Positions 1 to 10,220 of a stretch of 64,000 nucleotides of DNA are shown here, piece after piece. The notes beneath the pieces were generated by a model. It saw only the letters and a list, made by a program, of their open reading frames with translations. It ran no database searches and was not told the DNA's origin. The position numbers and the translations under genes were made by a program. The stretch's first letter is position 1, and every line of letters begins with the position of its first letter. The stretch is taken from contig JARWKL010000010.1 of the NCBI GenBank assembly GCA_029961685.1, positions 5,381,769 through 5,445,768 on the forward strand, given 5' to 3'. The DNA comes from Aristolochia californica. Taxonomy: Eukaryota; Streptophyta; Magnoliopsida; Piperales; Aristolochiaceae.

Positions 1-560
1 ATTCTTGACATCTAACTGATGAAACTCCCATTTAAAATTGGTTGCTACAGATTGATGTACTTGGATATTCTAATGTTGATTATACTAGGTGTAAGATGGA
101 AAGAAAGTCTACATCAAGCTACTATTGTTTTGTTGGAGGTAACTTGGTAAGCTGGAAAAGTAAAAAACAGACAATTGTGGCTAGATCTAGTGCAAAGGCT
201 GAATATCGAGCAATGACTCACACGGTTAGTGAGCTTATGTATATTACATGTGTTCTTCTTGAATTTGATTTCTAGTTGCTAGGTCTTACGGTCATGAAGA
301 GTGATAATCAGGCGGTCATCTTTACTACAAGTAATCTTGTATTCTACGAGAGAACTAAACATATAGAGGTTGATTGCCATTTTATTAGAGATGCAGTTAT
401 GCAAAGAAAGGTGGTATCTCCATATGTGAAGTCTTCAGACCAGTTGGGGGATGTGTTTACCAAGCCATTGGGAAGTTATGAACATATACTGTTTTGTGAC
501 AAATTGGGGTTATTTGATATCTACTCTCCAACTTGAGGAGAGTTAAAATATCAACTTAAG
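1..560 (+). mobile_element. Copia retrotransposon remnant, RNase H 3' end
   Basis: Translations at 42-275 and 276-536 carry the Ty1/Copia RNase H signature: GYSNVDY, a K/R-ST-S block, FVGGNLVSWKSKKQ, ARSSAKAEYRAM, and then the closing block with [27 protein letters not shown]. One in-frame stop near 273 splits them. The ORF is followed by a purine tract (CTTGAGGAGAG, about 535-545), the usual polypurine tract next to a 3' LTR, so an LTR probably begins near 546. Its far end is not clear. The 5' part of the element lies outside the window. It sits downstream of the last KNL2 exon. Non-functional. Confidence 0.8.
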
Positions 561-1475
561 AGTATTTCGATCATTTTATTTATTATGTTTTATCTTATAT
601 GATATATGTTAGGTACGCAACGTCTTCATATGCATACGGTCCAATTTTCATTCATTTTAGAGGTGTATTTTAGGAGACAAGTAAGTTCATGTTTCGAGTA
701 TTTTTGTTTTTTATGTAAAAAACACTTAAAACCCTGATTAAAAGAAAAGTTGGTGTCCTTTTTGAGGTACGCACTCCAAGGCAACAGCTGATGCTCCTCT
801 CCAAGCTCTTCTTCTCTTATTTCTCTTCATTTTCACCAAAATATCAGATTTTTTAGTTTTCATAACATAACATGTCCATTTTATTGCCACACTGAACTTC
901 TCTTTAGTGCTCCATTAATTTTTCTTTCATTAGATATTAGTGAGCCAATCTTACCTGAATATGAAATCATCCATGAGATCAACCCCCAAGTCCTCTAAGA
1001 AAGAGTCTCACTTGGACATTAAGCCAAAGGGTCGATCAATACCCCCTCTGAATTCGTATGATATACAACTTTTAATTGCCTCTAAATTTTGATGGACAAC
1101 TTATTCCTTCGTTGCCCCTAAAGGTTCAGATGGACAATTTTCCCCTTCTTCGTAGTGTTCAGTATGATAAGTCTAGAAAAGAGGTCCCTTTGAAGCTAAT
1201 ATGTTTAGCCCCTAACCTCTCAAATTGTTTCCTATTTCATCATAACCCATTTGGTATCAACATGACCAGTGCCAACATACTAAAGTGGTCAAGCATGTAT
1301 AAGAAAATTAAAGTACAACCGTCACATTACCTATCGGACAAGCTGAAATGGAATTCTACCAAGTGGAAGACATGCAACAAGATACAAGATTGTTTTATCT
1401 TTTCATGCTCTAGAAAGAATTTTTAAGTCAGCGTGCATATTTCATAGGCTTAAACTTTACGAGTAAAAGACAAAT
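561..1475. other. Non-coding stretch, probable LTR remainder
   Basis: No gene is supported here. The left part probably belongs to the 3' LTR of the Copia remnant ending near 545, but no matching second LTR is present to fix its limit. An open frame at 1076-1426 on the plus strand matches nothing recognised. It overlaps the expected 3' untranslated region of KNL2, which lies on the other strand. Confidence 0.4.
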
Positions 1476-1544
1476 TTAAGTGGCTCGAAATAGACCTGAA
1501 GGAGATGCCAGATGGCCCGTTTCAGCTCCAACAATCCTTCCATC
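1476..1544 (-). CDS. KNL2: KNL2 exon 7, C-terminal tail
   Basis: The intron acceptor GATGATTGCAG precedes a phase-0 exon encoding DGRIVGAETGHLASPS. This continues exactly the tail that follows the CENPC-k core in plant KNL2 (a tyrosine, then an acidic residue, then DGxIxG). Reading on gives GLFRAT and a stop at 1476-1478. A possible donor (GTCTAT) after 1496 would end the exon in phase 1 and require a further exon to the left; I saw no convincing one. The closing residues are therefore tentative, while DGRIVG is solid. The upstream intron is 5665 bp and holds a Copia element, a LINE fragment and a TRIM. Confidence 0.72.
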   Translation of the reverse strand, partial: DGRIVGAETGHLASPSGLFRAT

Positions 1545-1874
1545 CTGCAATCATCAAACCTTTTTAAATTGAAAATGCACCATGCAATGTGAATTTTAAG
1601 TACATCCCACACTAGTCTCATGCCATACAATTGTCAGCACAAATGACCAGAGTTAACAACAAAATTACCAGGATAAAGAAATATACATGAACAGTACATG
1701 TAAAATGCATTTTTCAACTGAAGGAAAATGGAAGACAGTCTAGAAGATCCACAATTAGGAAGGGTAGCACAAAAATCAGATATGTAACTGAAGACAAATA
1801 AAACTATATACTTCAGCTTCCTAAATGTTGATTGAAGCTGTTGAGGCAGCATCCTGAAAAGATAAGACAATTAC

Positions 1875-2022
1875 CCAGTGATACACGAGCAGACACAGCA
1901 TAGTCGGCACATCCAACACAAGCAAAATTGAATGCTGCAGAGTCAAAAAGGGGTAGAGTAGCAACATGGCCAAAACGGGGTTTCCAAAGAGGTGGTAGCC
2001 CCAATTCATTAAAATGTCCACC
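1875..2022 (-). other. Exon-like fragment of unknown origin
   Basis: On the minus strand a 148-nt segment begins after a CCCCCAG acceptor-like site and ends before GTAATT. It reads GGHFNELGLPPLWKPRFGHV and continues ATLPLFDSAAFNFACVGCAD. The composition looks protein-coding and is unlike the transposon remnants around it, but I do not recognise the family. It lies inside KNL2 intron 6, yet KNL2 reads continuously from exon 6 to exon 7 without it. It may be a captured gene fragment, an alternative exon or chance. Confidence 0.28.
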
Positions 2023-2199
2023 CTGGGGGTGGTAGCACTTTATGGCGGCTCAGAAACACAAAACAGCCGTAGCACAAGCACAGCAACAACAGCTGCGGCG
2101 GGAGCACCCATGTGCGAAGATCAGGCTCGCGAGTGCATGAGGGCGTGCAGGCAATCAAGGCAGATGCTCGGGCATGGGCAGCACCCCAAACAGCTGGCA

Positions 2200-2600
2200 C
2201 AAGGCTGGCTAGCTAGTTGTTTGATTTTAAATTTGAGTTTGGGGCCTGTCCAAATGGATATGGATAAGAGTTATCTGGGATGATTTAGGCATGTGTGATA
2301 ATGCCACATCCAAATTTGAATAAAGTGGCAAAATCTCCTAGTTAGAATATGATAAAGGGATGAGGTTTTATCTCCATTTTGCCTATAAATAGGCTTTGCA
2401 AACTGATGTAGAACATCTCATTTTCATGCAAAGTATTTTCCATTACACATCAAGCTTTGTTTCTCTTCCATTTTACTTATTTCTTCTTGAACGGGAGGTT
2501 GACTAGCCTATTTGTCGTCCAACATTAGCTAGGTCGCACGCTGAGGTTCTAGGAGTGATTGCTCTCACTCAATCTTGCAGCATGACGAATAACCACAAAC
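2200..2600 (+). promoter_or_regulatory. TATA-bearing, LTR-like stretch
   Basis: A clear TATA box inside a short inverted repeat (GCCTATAAATAGGC, about 2381-2394) is followed by a leader-like sequence and CT-rich DNA, as in many plant LTRs. No partner LTR or primer-binding site was found, so this is only a suggestion. Confidence 0.25.
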
Positions 2601-3489
2601 GTGTGTACAAACACATGTAGGCATATAATTGTTCACACCAACAGCCATGCAGCACACAAACTTGGAGGTCATTGAATTTCAATCAAGCAAAAGATAAGAC
2701 CATGAAAAGGTTGTAGGAAATTGAGAGCATTGAAAGAAAAAGAAAAAAAAAAAAGAGAGAAGAATTGACTAAATGTGAAGAAGAAGGTGAAGCAAAATAA
2801 CACTATATAAAGCAAAAAAAGCCTAATCTTTTCACTTAAAGGAAGATAAAAAAGGACCCCAAATATACAACTCTCTTTCCTGCAAGAGATAGACCTCCTC
2901 AAACTCTTGATGTTGTTTTCTTTCTCCCAAATCTAGTTTCTTACCAGAATGTTACTAGAATTGAAAAATATGAGATTTGGGGAAAAAACAGAAGAGAAAA
3001 TAGGAGAAAAGGAGACCTGAGAGAAGAGCAGCCTTGTTGCCTGGGAAATTGTGCCAGAAAGACATATCTTCCCTCTTTTTAAACAGGGTTTGAGTGATAT
3101 TTTATAAAAGGATAAAAATGCCCCTCAATACTCAAAATTACCTATCTCCTAAAACACATGTCTAAATTGAATGAAAATTCAACCATAAATAAAATAAGTC
3201 ATTGTCTATCTAACAGCCATACTATAAGAGAAAAATGTAATGTAAGAAATGACCAAAATACCAGTTCAGGGGTATTTTGATGGATACATGTTCATGTCTT
3301 CCCAAAAGCTTTGTAAATATATCTCCCAACTGGTCCAAAGATTTCACATAAAGAGTTATCACCTTCCCCTACATAAGTGCATCTCTAATGAAGTGGCAGT
3401 CAACATCTATATGTTTCGTTATCTCATGGAATACAAGGTTGCTAGCAATAAAAATGGCCACCTAATTATGAAGATAAGATATGGAAGGC

Positions 3490-4310
3490 TCTTATAGGAC
3501 TCTCATAGTAAGAAGTCTCACAAAGCCAAAATGAATATGGTGGAGTTTTACAAGAGTCTCACGGAAGAAAGTCCCACAAAAGAGTCTCAATTTAAAGGTG
3601 TTTTAGTTATGTTAGTCTTCTATTTATGTTGGATTATTTAATTATGCTAGGACTTATCTTTAAGTGTTAAGAGTTTAGGTGTAATTGGGACAAGGGTAGT
3701 TTAATTGTAATTGGATTACTACTTTCCTCTATTATAAATAGGGGTTCATGTACTCAGATTACATCAAATCAATGAAGTTTTTCTCTTTTCCATAAATTCA
3801 ACTTGGTATCATAGCAGGTTTTGTGAGTTGACTCGGCCAACCCACAGAGATAATGTGATCCTTTTCTGATCTATTATCTCTAGCAATTTAGGTTCGTAGC
3901 TATCTTTTTTTTCTGTCGTTTCAATCCCTATACCTGTTGTTTTCTTTGTGTTTTCACTTCTATACTAAGTTTTTCATATTTCATATTATATATTGACAGA
4001 CAGATATTCGAGTCTAATTTCCAACGCAAAACGAATTTTGGCAATTAGAAGTTTCTACAAAGAGAAATCGATATTTGAAGTAGCAAAAGTCAGATTGAAA
4101 GAGAGGTTTGAGCAGCAGCAGGAGGCTTCAACTTTCGAGCCAGCTTATGCCATCAAGAACGAGACTTATAGGAAAATTTATATATTCAAAGAAACATTTG
4201 GATGGACTCACAGTAGATTATTTCATGTGTCCTTATTAAGGACTTTCATTATTTGGTACGTGTTATTTGGGCATTGGCCCATATCCGTTGTTGCTATTGT
4301 GTCTCTTTGA
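3490..4310 (+). mobile_element. LTR-retrotransposon 5' end inserted in Copia element
   Basis: An LTR-like segment has a TATA box (TATTATAAATAGGGG, about 3739-3753) and is followed at about 3791-3804 by ACTTGGTATCATAGC, a Met-tRNA primer-binding site of the plant retrotransposon type. Its left end is not defined. The open frame 3993-4310 that follows is not recognisable. It stops before a LINE fragment. Confidence 0.5.
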
Positions 4311-4479
4311 CTGAGACATTATTATGGAAGAGGGACTCCTTGGTTGCTGACTATTGTTAGCATTGGTTATTTTGATGAAAATATGAATAAAGAACATTGT
4401 GGCCCCATCATCTTATCTTCCTTTGATTATCATTATCATGTTATTGTTATTTGGGATATTTACTCCTATTGTCCTTTAT

Positions 4480-5150
4480 TTGACTCTCACTTACCCCACT
4501 GGCTCTTTTTCGTGGAAGGTATGGACTTCCATACTCAGTAAGACGGGGTTGCAATTCTGTGCGTCGGCGGATCTGATTTCTTTTAGCAAGATGTTCATTG
4601 GTACTCCCCTCTCAGGGCTTGGAAAGCTTTTGATATCCGCATGCACTGGTTTCATTCCATGGGGGCTTTGAAATGAACGTAACCGGAGGGGTTTTGATGC
4701 TAGAAATAATTCTGCAATAAGGGTGGCTGATTGTGTGTCTGGTAAGATCTCTACATGGCTCCTTCCAAAGAAGCCTTTCTCCTCCTTTGTTGGTTCATCT
4801 ATCCAAGATAATTGGAGCATTATTGCAAAAATGCGGTGTGGAACCAAGACCCCGGCCATGCAAGAATGGAACCCCCCCCCCCCCCCCCCCCCCTAGAGAT
4901 TGGTTTCCTAAAGTTAAATTTTGATGGTTCTTCTCAGAGTAACCCTAGAATGGCTGGTTTTGGGGGTGTTATCTCAGATTCCTCAGGCAATCAGTATTTG
5001 TCATATGCTGGTCCGCTAGGCATTGCTCACTCAAAAACGACTGAGATTCAAGGTCTTCTCAATGGGCTCCGTGTTTTCCGAGACAATTATAGTGGTCCTC
5101 TTCATATTGAGGGGGACTCAAAGGTGGTAATTGGTTGGTGCGAAAAGGAT
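4480..5150 (+). mobile_element. Plant LINE fragment, RNase H region
   Basis: Translation in shifting frames gives the end of the zf-RVT region (FSWKVWTSILSKTG, GTPLSGLGKLLISACTG) and then the plant LINE RNase H domain: KLNFDGSSQSN, GFGGVISDSSGN, LSYAGPLGIAHS, LHIEGDSKVVIGWCEK. The first Asp (FDGS) and the EGDSKVV acidic pair are present. The linker that normally reads PPPPG before the domain contains a run of 22 C (4872-4893). Both ends are truncated. It lies within the disrupted minus-strand Copia. Confidence 0.75.
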
Positions 5151-5160
5151 GGAATGTACT

Positions 5161-6063
5161 AATTTCCTATAGTACCCCTCTTGTCTCAATGAAATAATTT
5201 GTCACTGATCTACTTCCACACTTCATATTAAAATATTTCACATAAAACTCATAGATCCTTGAAAATTACTTTTTTGGGACAAAATGGAGGCCAAGGTAGT
5301 CCACATTGCCTTCACAGTACTACAATTCAAAATCTGGACTCTATACTATAGATCAACCAAGTCATTACTAAATTATCTTCTACAATAGGCGTAGGGGGAT
5401 CATCTGTTATATATTTGGCCATTCTTCTGGCCCTCAAATACATCAAAATTGATGCAGACCAGTTCACATATAATTCAATCCATTCAACCGGATCGTAATT
5501 ATTTGAATAGGCCGAGAAAATTTCACATTTGAACTCTTAGTCTTTAGACAGCAACTTGTGTTGGATTATGCCTTTAAATATCACAAACCACCAGAAAGCA
5601 TCAATCAACCAAAAAGAAAAACATTCCCCAAATTTCTATGCTTGTGCAGTCACGTGCGCACCGCAACGAAGTCAATTAAGGCAATTCAACACCCAATCTA
5701 TTCAATTTCCAAGCAATATGATCAACTTCAGTAATTAAGACCATAAATCGATGAAAGAATTACCTAATTGCAAGAAATCAGAATGACACAGGCCATATGA
5801 ATGATGATGTCAGTATTAGGGTTAATGATGCAGGCAGATTTGAAGAATTTCTTCAAATTGGAATCATCAACCACCTCTAAATCCAATAATTAATCAAATA
5901 TAAGCAATAGTCATTAGTCGAGAGGCCAAGGCAAGCAAAAAAAGGGGAAATTGAAATTTTTATCCTATCAATCCAGAAATCTAGGAAAATCATTCAAGGA
6001 GATTGTTGAAAATGGAGAGAAAGTCCACAAAATTGAAAAAAAATCAGCCCAAGATGTGTGAAA
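5161..6063. other. Internal remnant of minus-strand Copia, no gene seen
   Basis: This is the stretch between the LINE fragment and the primer-binding site at 6064. By position it is the 5' internal region of the minus-strand Copia element. No intact or recognisable coding segment is visible. Confidence 0.35.
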
Positions 6064-6489
6064 TTGCTTTGATACCATGAAAAATATGAGATTTGGGGAG
6101 AAAATAGAAGAGAAAAGGAGACATGGGAGAAGAGCAGCTTTGCTGCCTTGGAGAACATGCCAAAAAAGCACTTCTGCCCTCTTTTTAATCAGGGTTAAAG
6201 TGATATTTTACAAAAGGACGAAAATACCCCTCAATACTCAAATTTCATCTCTTAAAATACATGTCTAAATTGAATGAAAATTGGACCAGATATAAAATTA
6301 GACATTTTTTATTTAATAGCCATACTATAAGATAATTTTTATATAGGAAATGACGTAAATACCCCCGAACCGGTATATTAACAAGAATGTTAGTTGGTTA
6401 CTCAAAAAAGTGTTGTGGGTCGTAAAGTGTAGCAATATATAGATGTACATGTGCTCCATATCCCAGACTAGTGGTTTCAGAGTTGAAGT

Positions 6490-6917
6490 TGTGTCTAGGA
6501 GAATAGTCCCATATTGGTTTTGGATTAAAAAATCTTTTGCTAATTAGTTGGGAAGAGACCTCCGAACTTCAGCAAGTTCTTTTGGGAGAAAGAAGCCCAA
6601 CTTTTACAAGGTATTAGAGCAAACCAAGCCTGTGTTTCTGTTCTATGCAGCCTCTGTGTGCCTTCTCTATGTGTAAAGTGTGAATGTCTTTTCTGTTTTG
6701 AGCCAAGTTCTTTGTTTAGACGTGGATGTGATGAAGAGCAGGTAAAAAATTCTACCAGTATGTATTTCAAGTATCAAGCTAGTTGTCTGAAAGATAAAGT
6801 TATTGTGTGTGGGAGACCAGTCCCACATTGTTTGGGCATAAAAGATCCAAAATTTATTAGTTAGCAAGAGGCCTCGCAAAACTATTCATTTAGAGAGAAA
6901 CCAACCCAACCTTTACA
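6490..6917 (+). mobile_element. TRIM (terminal-repeat retrotransposon in miniature)
   Basis: Two related direct repeats, 6490-6608 and 6804-6917, start TGTGT, share the AGTCCCAYATTG block and end TTTACA. The left repeat is followed directly by AAGGTATTAGAGC, a Met-tRNA primer-binding-site match. The internal part is only about 195 bp with no coding capacity. Flanking GAAGT and GAAAG are close to, but not, a clean target duplication. It lies in KNL2 intron 6. Confidence 0.6.
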
Positions 6918-7209
6918 GAAAGTATGAGAGGGAGAAGAAGAGCAATTTCTCATTTTAAAATACTCTCCAACTCTTGATATATCTCTTATCACGAGTATCT
7001 AGCAGAACAACAGAAGTAAGAAAGAACCTTGGTATAAAGAAATGCAGATTGATACATTAAAGAATTAACACACAAACTTCTTTCCAGACAAACTATTAAG
7101 TATATAGACCGTGGAATTTCCCCGCACATTTTTTGCACTAGAAATAAACAGAATAGTCATGGACAAATCTAGCCAATGGAAAACACACCAAAAAAGGAAA
7201 AGACATAAC

Positions 7210-7268
7210 CTGCTCATAAACCACCCTCTGGTTGAGCCAGATTGCTTGCCTAGGGACAAGTAATCTTC
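7210..7268 (-). CDS. KNL2: KNL2 exon 6, CENPC-k core
   Basis: This 59-nt exon completes a split glycine codon from exon 5 and encodes RLLVPRQAIWLNQRVVYEQ. Joined to SRSG from exon 5 it gives the plant CENPC-k pattern, S-x-S-G-R-x-x-x-P-x(4)-W-x-N-Q followed by VY. In plant KNL2 the segment before Trp is usually P-L-E/A-F/Y; here it is R-Q-A-I, an unusual substitution at conserved spacing. CENPC-k mediates binding to centromeric nucleosomes/DNA in KNL2 and resembles the CENP-C motif. Acceptor TTATTGCAG, donor GTTATG. The exon start lies in the first unit of a 35-bp tandem triplication. Confidence 0.83.
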
Positions 7269-7358
7269 CTGCAATAAACAAATAGTTAGGACAAGTAATC
7301 TTCCTGCAAGAAACAAATAGTTGGGACAAGTAATCTTCCTGAAATAAACAAATAGTTG
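7254..7358. repeat. 35-bp tandem repeat x3 carrying a splice acceptor
   Basis: There are three adjacent units: 7254-7288, 7289-7323 and 7324-7358. They are nearly identical (plus-strand core GGACAAGTAATCTTCCTG), followed by a six-base start of a fourth. On the minus strand each unit contains a pyrimidine tract, an acceptor AG (TTGCAG, TTGCAG, TTTCAG) and the first codons of the KNL2 CENPC-k exon. Only the unit at 7254 joins the rest of the exon in frame. Use of the others would add 35 or 70 nt and shift the frame. Confidence 0.93.
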
Positions 7359-7870
7359 GGACAATAAAATAGAAGTGTTGCACATTCACAATAAATCAAG
7401 AAAGAGGTATTTTATCTTTTGGTTTTCTAGTTATGTATTTATTAGACAGAAGGGAACTTCTGTCTTCTAAATGTAATCCTTATTAAGGTAACAAAGGGAA
7501 TTAGATTGGGATTGTAGAATATAGTAATTGAGAGATTAGAGGGAGAAAAGAGAAGAAGAGAAGAATGGGAGAGAAAGAACTGCCTTCAAAGATGGCAATC
7601 TCATTAGGGGCCATTATCAACCCGTAACCTTCTATTATTTTTTACTTTAGTGAAATAAAATAAGAAAACAACATGCCCCTCATTACAATGACACCTTTCA
7701 GTGTCTTAGTACTTACTAATTCCTGACATAATTCAATGACAATGAAACTAGAAACTCCTCTAAACCAAGAGGGGCATAAAGACACATAAATATAGATTGA
7801 GAAAAGACATAAATACCCTTATTTCTTGATGCTTCTCAAGATAAAACATATGTGTCAAAAAGCCCAACTT

Positions 7871-10206
7871 ATCTTGAATGGCAAGGTTTGTGGATGTTTC
7901 AATGGGTCAAGAGGTTTAAGACAGGGAGATCCTCCTTCCCCTCTCCTCTTCAACATTGTGGCGGAATTCCTCTCTGCTATGCTATTTTTGGCCAAAGAAT
8001 GTGATTGGCTTCAACCCAACAACAGCTCCTTGGCTTTCAATATTCCTGTCCTTCAATATGCGGATGACACTTTGATCTTCGGAGCAGGAACAATGGCCAA
8101 CATAAAAAAAGTGAAGGCAGTTTTGGGGCTCTTCGAAATCTGCTCAGGTCAAAAAGTCAATTGGAAAAAAACTTCCTTGATGATTGGATTCAATATCAAC
8201 TCGAACTCCCTCTCAGAAATGACGGAAGTGCTTGGCTGCCCAATCTCATCCACCCCTTGTACTTACCTCGGCCTTCCTATGTTCACTGGCCATATTTGCA
8301 AAGATCTCTAGACTCCAGTTATTGAGAAGATGGAATTGCAGCTTGCTTCGTTGGTTGCTCAGCAAGGCAAGAAGGTTGACTCTTTTGAAATCATGTATTG
8401 TTGGCATCCCAAACCATTATTTATCCTTCATGCCTTGCCCAACCTCTGTTTGTCAGCAACTAGATAAAATAAAGAAGTGTTTTCTTTGGAGAGGAAACAA
8501 CCCTGATTTCAAATACCATTTGGTCAGTTGGGAGGAAGTCTGCCTCCGGAAGAGCTTCAGAGGTCTCGGAATCCAGCTCTCCAATGACATGAGCCAAGCC
8601 TTGCTCCTTAAATGGATTTGGAGACTCAACTCATTTGCTCTAAACATCTGGAAAAATATGTTGTTAAGCACCTAGCCAATACTACCCAAAAGACCGGCCT
8701 AGTAGATAGCGGAAAGCCAAGTACTTAAACCCAGAACCATAACATCACATCCCACCTTCACGAGCCGACGACCACGGCGGCCCACTCTAGTGACACCGCT
8801 AGGTCGCCCCCTCCGGTATTCGAACTCGCGACGTAGGTGCCCGCTCTAATACCAAATGTTAAGCACCTAGCCAATACTACCCAAAAGACCGGCCTGGTAG
8901 GTAGCAGAAAACCAAGTACTTAACCCAAAACCTTAACAGGTGCTTTCAAAGCTCGGCATTTCCTCGAATTGGTGGACCAAAGGGGTAAACAGAAGGAAAT
9001 TATCTCCTATATGGAGGTCTCTCTACCTCCTTCCTCCAACTTTCTCATCGGCAGTCCGATTCTATGTGGGTGATGGCCATCACATCAGATTTTGGGAAGA
9101 CTGGTGGTTGAGTGATATGCCTCTTCAGAACACTTTCCCTAGCCTCTTCAGAATTTGAAGATTGAGGAATAGTACCATAACTGAAATCGTTGATAATGGG
9201 GGATGGAACATTCAGCCTCGTCGTAGTTTATCTGAGCTAGAAGGTCTTTAAGCTAGTCGCCTTTTGGACCCTTTGCAGCAAACCAGAATTCAAGCTAACA
9301 AATCAGATAAATTAATCTGGTGGCCAAATAAAAGTGGCTCCTTCTCAGTCTCTTCCGCTTATTTTATTATTCGAGGCGGGATCACTCGTGGTCCCCAAGC
9401 ATGCAGTGGAGTTCACATGGCATCTCAGTGCCCCCCCCCCCCCCCCCCAAAATAAAATTCTTCATGTGGAGTGCCTGCCGCAACAAGATTCTCTCTGCTA
9501 ACAATCTCAGAATTTGTGGCCAACTCGAAGTTGACCCCATCTGCCCTTTCTGCCATGCAAATGAAGAAACTGTTAGCCGCCTGCTTCTATTATGCCCTTT
9601 CCCTTGGGGGATTTAGACGTCGATAATTAGCAGAATTGAGCTCCATGTCTGCTTCCCAGAGGACTTGGCTGCCAGCTGCCAAATGCTTGCCTTGCCCAGC
9701 TCCACACTTCTTCGAAGCCCCCTATCATCTGTGAGTGGACCCCACCACCTACTGGTGTCCATAAGTTGAATTTTGACAGATCTTCTCTGGCTTAGCGGGT
9801 TTCGATGGCGTGATTCGTGATTCTCTTGGCAACCAGATCGTCTCCCTCTACGGCCCTCTTGGTATTGCGGACTCCACGATGGTCAAGCTTCAAAGTCTTC
9901 TTAATGGACTTCGTGTTTTTCGTGATCATTGCTTCGGGCCAATTCTGATCGAGGGAGACATTAAGGTGGAGGTGGTGATCACCTGGTGCGAGAATGCCTC
10001 TTCACCTCCATGGTGCCATTGGGATGCCTTTTTTGAAATTTTGGATATTGTCAATCTTTTTTATTGTTTTTTGTCTCTCATTCCGAGATTAGCAAATTTT
10101 GTGGATGATGCTTTAGCCAAGCAAGGAGCCTCCTTGAAATCTCTTGTTGTCAGGAGTTAGCTCCTCTTTTTTGGCTCTCTTAATAAAATCACATTTCATA
10201 AAAAAA
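7871..10206 (+). mobile_element. 5'-truncated plant LINE with target-site duplication
   Basis: The element is flanked by the 14-bp direct repeat AAAAAGCCCAACTT (7857-7870 and 10207-10220) and ends in poly(A). It starts inside the reverse transcriptase: GLRQGDPPSPLLFNIV, then LQYADDTLIFGAG with an intact YADD catalytic box, then CSGQKVNWKKTS. The thumb/linker region (LLKSCIVGIPNHYLSF, WRGNNPDFKYHLVSWEEVC), the zf-RVT cysteines (CPFCHANEET) and RNase H (GDIKVEVVITWCEN) follow. Frameshifts and stops break it. It contains a SMART at 8662-8938 and an 18-C run at 9431-9448. It lies in KNL2 intron 5. Confidence 0.9.
8662..8938 (-). mobile_element. SMART-type small LTR retrotransposon (277 bp)
   Basis: Direct terminal repeats 8662-8744 (83 bp) and 8857-8938 (82 bp) both begin TGTTAAGCACCTAGCC and end TAACA. 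On the minus strand the repeat at 8857-8938 is the 5' LTR. It is followed at once by TTTGGTATTAGAGCGGG, a Met-tRNA primer-binding-site match. A purine-rich tract (GAAGGTGGGATGTGA) precedes the other LTR. The internal region is only 112 bp and has no coding capacity. A clean 5-bp target duplication is not visible. It interrupts the LINE reading frame between LNIWKNM and SKLGISSNWW. Confidence 0.8.
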
Positions 10207-10220
10207 AAAAAGCCCAACTT

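Larger units (their letters stand above)
2962..6383 (-). mobile_element. Copia element on minus strand, two LTRs, body disrupted
   Basis: Two related LTRs, both beginning TGAAAAATATGAG on the plus strand, lie at 2962 to about 3281 and at 6078-6383. The right one ends TTAACA and abuts a primer-binding site for initiator Met-tRNA (TGGTATCAAAGC on the minus strand, 6064-6077). It is therefore the 5' LTR of a minus-strand element. Just inside the left LTR, 3290-3475 encodes the RNase H tail on the minus strand ([35 protein letters not shown]). The middle is lost or replaced by a plus-strand LTR with primer-binding site (about 3490-3800) and a LINE fragment (4480-5150). It lies in KNL2 intron 6. 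Confidence 0.72.

Noticed and set aside
7096..7137. Terminal KNL2 exon after a 72-bp intron (CKKCAGKFHGLYT then stop)
   Set aside because: Splice signals are possible, but the peptide is unlike the KNL2 tail, whereas the exon at 1476-1544 continues with the family's DGRIVG in the right phase.
8662..8938. tRNA-derived SINE interpretation because of GTTCGAATACC
   Set aside because: The two terminal direct repeats, primer-binding site next to one and purine tract next to the other fit a small LTR element better.
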